NCBI GenBank assembly: GCA_964518635.1
Contig: CAZFGK010000003.1
Coordinates: 1-64,000, forward strand
Source: CAZFGK01 sp964518635
Lineage (GTDB): Bacteria; Zixibacteria; MSB-5A5; GN15; FEB-12
Reading direction: 5' to 3'
Length of the DNA: 64,000 nucleotides
The position numbers were made by a program, and so were the translations under genes. Of this stretch, positions 54,538-63,400 are shown piece after piece. A model generated the notes under the pieces. It had not been told where the DNA came from and did no database searches. It worked only from the letters and a program-made list of their open reading frames with translations. How positions within the stretch are numbered: the stretch's first letter is position 1; every line of letters starts with the position of its first letter.

Positions 54538-55098
54538 ATGGAATTTCTCACAGCTCTTTGGTCCCCGATTCTGCTCTCCGCAGTTTTCGTTTTCGTACTC
54601 AGTTCTCTCATTCACATGGTCTTCAATTATCACGCGAATGATTTTGGTAAGCTGGAAAATCAGGACGCGATCCAGTCGGCACTTCGTCCATTCAATCTGA
54701 AACCCGGCGACTATTTTCTCCCTCGTGGAGCATCTACCAAAGAAATGAAAACGCCGGAGTTCGACGAAAAGCTCGCCAAAGGGCCGGTCATCGTCATGAC
54801 GGTGCTTAAGAATGGTCCGCTCAATATGGGAAAGAGCCTGATTCTCTGGTTCGTGTATTGTGTGGTCATCGGAGCTTTTGCTGCCTACATCGGGTGGCAC
54901 GCTGTTCCAGCAGAAGGTAATTATCTGAGCGTGTTCCGCTTTGTCGGCTGCTCTGCATTGATGGGATACTCCCTGGCCCTGATGCAGGGAGCAATCTGGT
55001 ATGGGCGCAACTGGTGTACGGTCTTGATTTCGATGTTTGACGGTTTGCTGTACGCACTTGTGACCGCCGGTACATTCGGTTGGTTATGGCCGAAATAG
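54538..55098 (+). CDS. Conserved membrane protein of unknown function
   Basis: A 186-residue protein with one N-terminal helix (ILLSAVFVFVLSSLIHMVF), a soluble part of ~80 residues (KPGDYFLPRG, then GPVIVMTV), and three C-terminal helices (LILWFVYCVVIGAFAAYIG and following). ATG 54538 has AGGAGG seven bases upstream. I have no family name; no catalytic motif is seen. Confidence 0.75.
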   Translation: MEFLTALWSPILLSAVFVFVLSSLIHMVFNYHANDFGKLENQDAIQSALRPFNLKPGDYFLPRGASTKEMKTPEFDEKLAKGPVIVMTVLKNGPLNMGKSLILWFVYCVVIGAFAAYIGWHAVPAEGNYLSVFRFVGCSALMGYSLALMQGAIWYGRNWCTVLISMFDGLLYALVTAGTFGWLWPK

Positions 55099-55181
55099 CT
55101 CCGATTCACTTTCAGGTATAGAACTGAGCCGTAAAGTCGAAAAAGGGGAAAGCGTCTGTTCTGACTCCAAGTGGGAGACGA

Positions 55182-55202
55182 GCGTGGATTCAATTTCCAC
55201 GC
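55182..55202. other. Perfect hairpin between convergent genes
   Basis: GCGTGGA and TCCACGC pair around a seven-base loop in the 168-bp gap between the membrane protein gene and the HPP gene. No T-run on either strand; it may stabilise or end the transcripts. Confidence 0.4.
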
Positions 55203-55266
55203 AAAGCTCAATATTGATCCGTAAGGTTTTTAGTAGAATCTGATACGGACTGTTTCGGTCAAGATA

Positions 55267-55722
55267 TCACGCTTTATTCTCATGATGAAAATCGGGTGAA
55301 AGCAGTATCTGTTTATGCAACAACCCTGCAACTACGAGGAGTAATACTCCTGCCAATATTGGCGTAAGCAGAAACGCCCAGCCCGCCTTCGCCATCATGA
55401 TCACAGTCGGATTTCCACACGCAGGCGGATGTGATGTCTTAGTCAGTAGCATCAGAACTGCCCCCGCACCAACCGCCAGTGACATCATCAGAACGGAATG
55501 AGAGCCGATTGCGAGAAAAATGAGCCCGACAATCGAAGTCAGTAGATGACCGCCAACAAGATTTCGAGTTTGCACAAGAGGATTTTGAGGATATGCGAAA
55601 AGAAGAAAACTACTGGCGCCAAATGGAGCGATCAGCAGTGAATATCCGCTGTAATCGGAAATAAGTCCGAGAATCAGAACAGTTGCAGCAAGAAAGAATC
55701 CGGCGAGCAAATGCAGTTTCAT
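55267..55722 (-). CDS. HPP-family membrane protein
   Basis: A 151-residue protein with four membrane helices. The HPP motif is HPPACGNPTVIM, and the first loop has LIAPFGASSFLLFAYP, both typical of the HPP family. Some plastid and cyanobacterial members move nitrite; the role of this one is unknown. Its ATG overlaps the stop of the methyltransferase in an ATGA arrangement, so the two are translationally coupled. Confidence 0.85.
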   Translation of the reverse strand: MKLHLLAGFFLAATVLILGLISDYSGYSLLIAPFGASSFLLFAYPQNPLVQTRNLVGGHLLTSIVGLIFLAIGSHSVLMMSLAVGAGAVLMLLTKTSHPPACGNPTVIMMAKAGWAFLLTPILAGVLLLVVAGLLHKQILLSPDFHHENKA

Positions 55723-56567
55723 TCGTTTCCAATCGTTGATGATTGCTTGCTTTCCTTTCGGAAAATCCCCTGAGTCAACACCACCCGTCCTTCATCGGCG
55801 TTCTGCTTCGATGCCTGTGATATGCGTGGAAGGCGATCCCCCATAACGACCACCTGGATCCCGCGATCAGAGAATCCATACTTACGGCGATTAATCTCAA
55901 GTTCAGCAGATACATCTCTCCATTCGAGAACATCGAATCCGGCAGATTGAATAATCAATTCCATCTCTTCAGGAGACTTGAGAAAACTCGTTGTCTCGCC
56001 TTCAGCCCACATCACAGGAAACAAAATAGGCCGATTGATGCCCAGCATCGGTTCCTGAAATGCGAGCTTGCCACCAGGGTGAAGTACGCGGTTGAATCCT
56101 TCATAAAGCCCTCTCTTGTCGCTGATATTCATTCCGCTGTTTTGTGTCCAGACGAGATCGAAACTGTTTTGTTCAAAGGGGAGATTGAGTGCATCAGTCT
56201 GAATGAATCGAACCATTGATTCGAGATGCAGCTTTTCTGTGATCAGTCGACCGGCCTCAATGTATGACTCCGTCAAATCTGCAACTGTCACATCACAGCC
56301 AAACTCGACCGCCAATGTTCGTGCAGGCCCACCGAGCCCACCGCCGACGTCGAGAATTTTCATACCCGGTCGCAACTCTGCGGCACTGGCAAGGAGGAGA
56401 GTCATCCCCATCCCTCCTCCGTGAAAATGATCGTACGGAGCCAGGTCTGCGACGGTCAGATGATCAATATCCTTCCCTTCGCCGCGTAATTCGTTTAGAA
56501 TTCTCTCACCCAATCCAGCACGTTCCCAGTACCTTCGGGCTGAATCGGAAACGTCTCCGTCTATCAA
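55719..56567 (-). CDS. Class I SAM-dependent methyltransferase
   Basis: A 282-residue methyltransferase of the sarcosine/sterol-type fold. Motif I is ILDVGGGLGGPAR; after it come VTVADLTESYIEAG, FIQTDALNLPF and FDLVWTQNSGMN. The N-terminal YDHFHGGGMG resembles the lid of methyltransferases for small amines. The start is a TTG at 56567 with AGGAG six bases upstream. The substrate is unknown. It overlaps the HPP gene by 4 bp. Confidence 0.8.
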   Translation of the reverse strand: MIDGDVSDSARRYWERAGLGERILNELRGEGKDIDHLTVADLAPYDHFHGGGMGMTLLLASAAELRPGMKILDVGGGLGGPARTLAVEFGCDVTVADLTESYIEAGRLITEKLHLESMVRFIQTDALNLPFEQNSFDLVWTQNSGMNISDKRGLYEGFNRVLHPGGKLAFQEPMLGINRPILFPVMWAEGETTSFLKSPEEMELIIQSAGFDVLEWRDVSAELEINRRKYGFSDRGIQVVVMGDRLPRISQASKQNADEGRVVLTQGIFRKESKQSSTIGNE

Positions 56568-56635
56568 TTTCGACTCCTGAAGATTGAGGTCAATTTGTAG
56601 CTGAATGATTTCTGTCCCTGGTTGATCGAATCAAT

Positions 56636-59050
56636 TTATTGTGACTCCGAGAGAAACTCTGGAGGGAAGTGTGGATCCTGTTCGATCTCCGGTCTGGTTG
56701 GACCTGCATGCGACTTCATTCCCTTCACAGCCAACTCGCGCGCAGCATCTACATCACCAAGAAGTGAGTATGCTCGTGCAAGATTTTGAAGCACTTCCCC
56801 ATTGTCTCCTGCGATGGCTCGAAGCTGCGCGGCTGCTTCATTGGCCTCCGGTCGTTTCAAGCTTGCGAGAATCAATACACGATAGGCCTCGACCTGCGGG
56901 TCAAATCCGGTGGTCGACAGAAGCTCTTCCACCCGGGCAAGACTTTTCAGATAGAGCGATTCTGCGGCAGGTTTATCTCCAGCGCGAGATTCAAGAAAGC
57001 CGAGGAGATACTCAGCTACAAATGGAAGATGATTCTGATCAATCGATTCATGGAACATGCGCCGTGCGGTATCCAGGTCACCTAGTAGCATGTTGACATA
57101 ACCAGCATCAATAAAACAGTTTGGATCACGCTGATATCTGATACTCGATTTAAAATGAACGCGAGCCTGTTCAAGATTCCCCTGCTTCATGTAGGCGATG
57201 CCAAGATAGTAGTAAGCGCGACCATTATCCGGACCGAGTTCAATTGCACGATGCAGCGTTGCGACCGCAGGAGTAAATCGTCGCTGATCGATATTGATCA
57301 GACCAAGCAAGAGAAGAATGTCGAGATCATTCGGTGCGTGACGAAGGGCTCGTTGTGCCCAATCGGTTGCTTCGTCATAGAGCCCTTGCCCGCGCTTGAG
57401 CCAACCGATGGTCAGATAGCCGATGGCAAAGGTCGGATCGGTCTCGATAGCTGTCAGAAAACTCCGTTCAGCATTTGCCGGATCTCCACTGAACATGTAA
57501 TAGCGACCAAGAGCCCGATGCGCCTCCGGCAGAGTTGCATCAAGTTCAATCGCTCTCTCCGCGCTGACTTTTGCCGCCGCAATTCGTTCGGCTGAGCGAT
57601 CGTAGTAGGTCATATACTGTGAGGTAGAAACATCAGCTAGTCCTGCATGTGCAGCAGCATAGTCGGGCTGTGCGTCAAGTGCTTGTTGAAACAACCGTCC
57701 GGCAAAGACCAGATCTTCGGCAGTATTTCTTTGATAGTAACTTCTCCCTTTCAGGTAGAAGTCATACGCAATCGCGTCAACGGGTCGACGATCGGTCTCA
57801 CGTCGGCTCACCGTACCGGTTGCATCTGCCAATGCCTGAGCAATATCTCGTGAGGCGCGGTTCAAGAGACTAAACAGATCACTGCTCGGTCGTTCATAGG
57901 TCTGTCCAAAGACAACCCTTTCTCCAAGCTGCCCCATGACGCTGATCTGCAGACGAATCTGATCCTGCCATTTCATCAGACTCCCGGAAACTACAAAATC
58001 GCAGCGGTACTGCTCAAATGCCTCGGTAATGTTACGAATGATCTCGGTACCCGGCTCGGCACTGACGACCAGATCGGTGAGACGCGCAATCTCGCGAGTG
58101 GCATCTTCCGAAAAGCCACTGCAGACATAGTCCCATGAGCTGTCACCAGATAAATTCCGCAAGTCGAAGACGGTCACACGACGTTTGGGTCTGGTATAGG
58201 AACTTTCTTCAGCTGCCTGACGACCGGAACGTGATGCCGTAATGAAATCAACAATGCTGCTCGCTCGCTCAAAACGATTCTCCGGTTCTTTTGCAAGCAG
58301 GGTCATGATGAGCGGATCAATCCATTTGGGAAGATGAGGGCGAACTTCCACCGGAGGAATCGGGTCTTCGTGCAGAATGGAATAGACGATTCCTGCTGCG
58401 TAATCACTCTCAAATGGCAATATCCGGGTGAAGAGCTGATAGATGACAATGCCCAGACTGAACAAATCCGCAGAATGGCTGAGTGTAGTCCCGATCAGGT
58501 GTTCTGGGGATAGATAGTGCAGTGTCCCCTCAACAGTGGTTGCGTCATGCTCCTGGTCGGATTGAATGCGTCGGGCGAGACCGAAATCAAAAATCTTCAC
58601 CATACCCGACGATGTAATCTTGATATTGTCCGGCTTGAGATCACGATGAATGAGTCCAGCGTCATGCGCCGCCTGAACTCCAGAGGCGATCTGGCAACAA
58701 AGATCGAGCAGTTGATTCAATGAATAGCCGGAAGTTGCGACCATGAGGTCATCCCCCCTGACATACTCCATTGAAATGTACGGCTGCCCCTGCCACACTC
58801 CCTGCTCCCAGATGCGCACGACATAAGGGGAATCAATACTCGCCGCAAGGCGGGCCTCACCTGCCAACTGTTTGTGAAACTGACTCTCTGACGAGGAACC
58901 TGTCTGGATGAGTTTGAGTGCTACCGTACGGTCAAGATTGTCGACCGCTTCATAGACAACTCCCATCCCCCCTGCCCCAATCAGCCGAGTGATTCGAAAA
59001 TGGGCGAATTGACTATCGGGTGGCAAAAGGGTCACGATGCCAGGAGCCAA
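56636..59050 (-). CDS. Ser/Thr protein kinase with TolB/FlgO-like domain and TPR repeats
   Basis: An 804-residue kinase without membrane helix. The kinase domain (~18-285) has GAGGMGVVYEA, Lys46 in VALKL, HRDLKPDN (135-142), DFG (155-157) and SPEH. A TolB/FlgO-like domain follows (VTVFDLRNLSGDSSWDYVCSG ... CDFVVSGSLMKW), then at least six TPRs (DYAAAHAGLADV onward). All catalytic residues are present. The start near 59050 is a TTG without a clear SD; a GTG at 59035 is an alternative. It is divergent from a PP2C-type phosphatase gene with 66 bp between them, which suggests a shared signalling task. Confidence 0.88.
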   Translation of the reverse strand: MAPGIVTLLPPDSQFAHFRITRLIGAGGMGVVYEAVDNLDRTVALKLIQTGSSSESQFHKQLAGEARLAASIDSPYVVRIWEQGVWQGQPYISMEYVRGDDLMVATSGYSLNQLLDLCCQIASGVQAAHDAGLIHRDLKPDNIKITSSGMVKIFDFGLARRIQSDQEHDATTVEGTLHYLSPEHLIGTTLSHSADLFSLGIVIYQLFTRILPFESDYAAGIVYSILHEDPIPPVEVRPHLPKWIDPLIMTLLAKEPENRFERASSIVDFITASRSGRQAAEESSYTRPKRRVTVFDLRNLSGDSSWDYVCSGFSEDATREIARLTDLVVSAEPGTEIIRNITEAFEQYRCDFVVSGSLMKWQDQIRLQISVMGQLGERVVFGQTYERPSSDLFSLLNRASRDIAQALADATGTVSRRETDRRPVDAIAYDFYLKGRSYYQRNTAEDLVFAGRLFQQALDAQPDYAAAHAGLADVSTSQYMTYYDRSAERIAAAKVSAERAIELDATLPEAHRALGRYYMFSGDPANAERSFLTAIETDPTFAIGYLTIGWLKRGQGLYDEATDWAQRALRHAPNDLDILLLLGLINIDQRRFTPAVATLHRAIELGPDNGRAYYYLGIAYMKQGNLEQARVHFKSSIRYQRDPNCFIDAGYVNMLLGDLDTARRMFHESIDQNHLPFVAEYLLGFLESRAGDKPAAESLYLKSLARVEELLSTTGFDPQVEAYRVLILASLKRPEANEAAAQLRAIAGDNGEVLQNLARAYSLLGDVDAARELAVKGMKSHAGPTRPEIEQDPHFPPEFLSESQ

Positions 59051-59116
59051 TCAGCTAAGGGGCTGCTCATTGACTGAAGTCGGAATCGTCGGTAGTTTCT
59101 CTGAAGGGAAAAACTG

Positions 59117-60412
59117 ATGACAGAAGAACGAACAGGAACTGGCGCAGATTCTACTGACCTGACGCGACTGAATCGTGCCTTGCAGGATGTCTCCTCTCTC
59201 AAAGACATCGCCGCGGCCATGAATTCGACCATGTCGGTAGAAGAGATTACGGGCATTGCCATCGACCAAAGTCTCCGCCGGGTTGGTGCGTCACAAGGAG
59301 CAGTCTTCCTGTTGTCGGAAGATGCCCGCGGGATCGACAACTGCCGGACCTTTATCCGGAGAATCGAGCCCGGTACCAATGAATTGCCGTTCTCCCTTAA
59401 TATGGAACTCCTGGGGTGGATGCTCAAGCACAAAGCAAAGCTGGTCAGCAATGACCCAAAGACCGACAAACGATTCCGCAGCGTCCAGTTTGAGAAACTT
59501 GGAATTCGATCTTTGATCGCCGTCCCTCTCACTTCGATGCATGGATTGCTCGGTGCTCTGGTATTATTCAATAAACCTTCGGCAGACTTTGACGACGATG
59601 ACGCTGGCTTTCTTGAAATTGTCGTGGTGCAGACGGCCAAGATTATTGAAAATGTCGGGCTTTTCCGAAAAGAGATGGCGGTACAGCAGGAACTCAAAAT
59701 GGCACAGGAAATCCAGCAACGTTTCCTCCCGCGGCAGATCGCCTCTGGTGGCTGGTATGATGTCTGCGCCGTGAATAAATCTGCCCGCGAAGTCGGCGGT
59801 GATTTTTATGATCTCTTTGTCATCAATCCGGACACGCTCTTTTTTTCAATTGGTGATGTCTCCGGAAAAGGGGTGCCTGCGGCGCTGGTGATGGCAAATG
59901 CGCAAGCGGTCGTTCGTTCACACCTCTTTGGGGTTGTAAGTCCAGACCTCGGTGAGTTGATCGGGAAGCTGAATCGACTCGTGCACGACCTTACGACCCC
60001 TGGTCAATATGTGACTGCCTTCTACGGCATTCTGAACCGCGCCGATTTGCGCATACAGTTTGTTAATGCCGGACATCTCCCTGCTTTTATTGTGCGTACT
60101 GGGGAGATTCAAAGTGTGGGAGATGATTCTGATCCGGTCATCGGAGTGCTGCCTGACTATGCCTATCGTACGCAGGTAGTAAGTATGAAGCTGGATGAGA
60201 CACTATTGTTGTATACCGACGGCGTCACCGAATGTACCAATCGAGCGGGTGAAATGTACGAGTCTGAACGTCTGCAAGAAGTGCTGATCGCATCGGCCAA
60301 TCTACCCCTCACTTCCTTGTCCGAAAATTTGCAGAATTCTCTCAATGATTTCCGCCAGGATGCCGAGCAGTCCGACGATATCACCTATCTCGGACTGCGA
60401 CCGCATTCCTGA
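59117..60412 (+). CDS. GAF-domain PP2C-type (SpoIIE/RsbU-like) phosphatase
   Basis: A 431-residue soluble phosphatase. A GAF domain (~45-190, GASQGAVFLL ... RSLIAVPL) senses an unknown ligand. A linker helix (AVQQELKMAQEIQQRFLP) leads to the phosphatase domain (~215-430) with VGGDFYDLF, VSGKGVPAALVMA, LLYTDGVTEC and SDDITYLGL. The Asp residues that bind the metals are kept. The family dephosphorylates anti-anti-sigma-type proteins; none is in the window. AAGGGA precedes ATG 59117; a terminator follows the gene. Confidence 0.9.
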   Translation: MTEERTGTGADSTDLTRLNRALQDVSSLKDIAAAMNSTMSVEEITGIAIDQSLRRVGASQGAVFLLSEDARGIDNCRTFIRRIEPGTNELPFSLNMELLGWMLKHKAKLVSNDPKTDKRFRSVQFEKLGIRSLIAVPLTSMHGLLGALVLFNKPSADFDDDDAGFLEIVVVQTAKIIENVGLFRKEMAVQQELKMAQEIQQRFLPRQIASGGWYDVCAVNKSAREVGGDFYDLFVINPDTLFFSIGDVSGKGVPAALVMANAQAVVRSHLFGVVSPDLGELIGKLNRLVHDLTTPGQYVTAFYGILNRADLRIQFVNAGHLPAFIVRTGEIQSVGDDSDPVIGVLPDYAYRTQVVSMKLDETLLLYTDGVTECTNRAGEMYESERLQEVLIASANLPLTSLSENLQNSLNDFRQDAEQSDDITYLGLRPHS

Positions 60413-60413
60413 T

Positions 60414-60446
60414 AGTCGGGTGCATCTCCTGCACCCGACTTCTTGC
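60414..60446 (+). terminator. Rho-independent terminator after the phosphatase gene
   Basis: AGTCGGGTGCA (60414-60424) pairs with TGCACCCGACT (60430-60440), loop of five, then TCTTGCT. It may also stop transcripts of the convergent beta-helix gene. Confidence 0.75.
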
Positions 60447-60472
60447 TCATGAGCGCATAACGCTCGAACTTC

Positions 60473-63400
60473 CTACTGACAATTCGCCAACGGCGCAAAG
60501 CTGATAAACAAATGATCAACCAAAGCGGTCAGATCACCGATATCAATGCCCGGATTGCCGTCGCAGTTGCCTTCAGACGCACAGCACAACGGCGTAAAGC
60601 TGATAAACAGGTGATCAACCAGAATAGTCAGATCAGCAATGTCGACACTCTGAGTTCCGTCACAGTCCGCATTGCCAGTTGTACCCACACAACATCCGAG
60701 CGTCGCAATATACAATGCACTCGCGATTGAGAATGGATTGTCGCCAAATGCCACTCGCCAGTAATAAACTGAATCAGCCGCCAACGGAATCGGAATCTGA
60801 AATGCCGGAGATGCCAGCCCAAACGAATCAATAAACGTCGTGCGGAAGTCGTGATAGGCACTGAGCTGAATGCGATAGGTGATCGCTAATGCTCGCTGTG
60901 GTGCGTGATCAGTATCCCAGCTCAGATTTGGCTGGGCCGTATTGACTGGCACACCACTGCCGGGAGTGGTCTTGTCCGGATACTGAAATGGGAAGTGGAC
61001 CGTATCGCCGGGGTTGGTACTCCCCGGATTGTAGTTCTGAAACACCGTGCGTTCCTGAAACCCGTTGATCCCAATACCGACATCAAGACGAACTGGACCC
61101 ATTGGCGCGGGACGAAAACCGGCGGTAATATCATACTCGCCGTCAATGAGATTATAGTTGAAGGCGCGATCATCAAGCTGACCATTGACATTGAAATCAA
61201 CGCGCCCATAGTCTGAACCGGCAATCGACTGAAGATTGTCTGAGACAATCAGGCCGTTCGGATCGACAATCGACAGGAAGGCATTGTCAAATGCGGTCAC
61301 GACCATCTCTTCGGGGAGGATTGCGCCTGCTGCTGCCTGATTGATGGCGAGGATGATACTATTCCCGCCAGTACCGCCAGCAACAAGGTCGATATTCCCA
61401 TTTCTATCAAGATCACCACCGGATAAGCCATACAGTGCTCCAGATCCGGTCCCGAGATCGATCGTCGTTTCGAACGTAAACGTTCCGGTATTGTCACCGC
61501 GGTAGATCACCAGATCGCGTGTGTCGGCAGTAATGATGGTGATATCCAGATCATTATCGAGGTCGATATCGCTGACGGTAAAGTTCAGTCCACGTCCGGT
61601 GATACGAATGGTATCACTTGGTGTCACTGTACCAAGACCGTTTCCAAGGGCGGCCGTGACGATGGTCGTGTCATTTGCACCAGTGCTGTTGCCCGCGATG
61701 GTGACGATATCTGCCTTCCCATCCTGATTGAGATCGACAGAGCTCCGGACGCGAGTGAAATCGGTCACGAATGGTCGGAGCTGAATTTCGCCGGTACGAG
61801 TGAAGACTCCTGAACCGTTATTGGTATAGACAACGGCTGAATCTACGCGTGTCACGACGATATCGTCGATGTAGTCATTGTTGAAATCAGCCACATCGAC
61901 ATCGTCAAAGCTGAACGGAAGAGTAGTCGGAGCAGCATAGCCACCGACTCCATCACCGAAGATGAGTCTGTTTTGCGAGAGAATCAGATCGAGATCGGAG
62001 CCGCTGTTGAAATAGCCACTCGCGACCGACGGAAACTGTGTGCTCGCAGCATCGAATACTTCTCGCGCAAGTGGCAACGAACTGACACTGAAATTCCGGC
62101 TGCCGAGATTGAGCAGCGTGTAGAGCTGAGTCGAGGTTCGCGCCATAATATCCAGCAGCGTGTCATTATTCAGATAGTCGATAGTAATATCCGCGCGCTG
62201 AATGTCTGCAAGCGCGATCGGTGATTCAAGGGTGCCATCCGGTTTGCCGAAGGAAACAAACAGAGAGTCAGCGGTCGTGCCGGTGAAGACAAAATCCTGA
62301 CGGTTGTCGCGATCCAGATCGGCCTCTTCAATGAAAAAGACATCGGCAGTGTCGGCGGTAGGTGTGACAGAAAAGGAAGGGATTCTCACTTGCACGCATT
62401 GAGAGAACTCGGAAGTATTTCCTTCGCTGTCTGTCGCCGTTGAAGTGATAAACGCACCTATTGATACTTCAGAAGGAACAATCACTTCAAAGGTAACATC
62501 CCCACTGCCGTTTGTTGACTGCAGCGAACTAAGAAGAGGAGTTTCCCCTTCGCCGTAGCCAGATGAGTCACAAACGGAGTTTGAGTAGAAGAATAGGCGG
62601 TAGGTCTGCGATGCCTCGCTGTTCAGTTTGCCGTAGAGATGAGTCGAACCGCCGATAACAATCGCGCTATCGAGTATCGGATAGTTCTGCTGGTCGTTTT
62701 CCCCGCTGTCGATGTCAAGAAGATCGTTGGCAGTTGGTACACCAAATGTTGCAAGAGAAATCCCAAGCAAACCATTAGAGTGAATCGAGTTATTTTGTAT
62801 GCGAATGGACTTTCGATCTGGTCCCGCTGCAAATCCAATCCCGTTTCTTTGGGCATTCATGATTGTATTACCGGAGTCTGTTGTGAGTCCGCCGATGTGT
62901 ATTGTATCCGCACTCTGGACAAATTTGAAACCAAAGTCAGACTCAAATCCAGGATCTAGGGCTCCATTGGATCCAATGATATTTCCGATTATGCGAATGT
63001 GTCGAGGTGGTCGTAGTGCCGAGCTGCCAATCTGTATAGCTGGAGAGAAGGTATCACCAACTATGAAGTTTCTTTGAGATTCCAGTGGTCCGCCGACGAT
63101 TAGGTCTCTCGCTCCCTTGATATCAAGGCCTGGCCCTCCATTTGAAAGCTGTGATTCCATCTCTCGATCCATGCCGATGATGTTGCCGTGAAAGATACAA
63201 CCTGAACCACTGTCTGCAACATATACCCCTGAACTTGCATTTGCCGCGAACACATTTCGTCGGTCTGATCCCGGAGTTCCGATTTCGCAACCTCTTGCAT
63301 CTACATAAATTCCATAGAATGTATTTCCGCGAGCAGTCGTTCCGGTGGGATCGGTCCCTACGTAGCAACCAGTGACAATCGAACTATCCGCATTTTGGGT

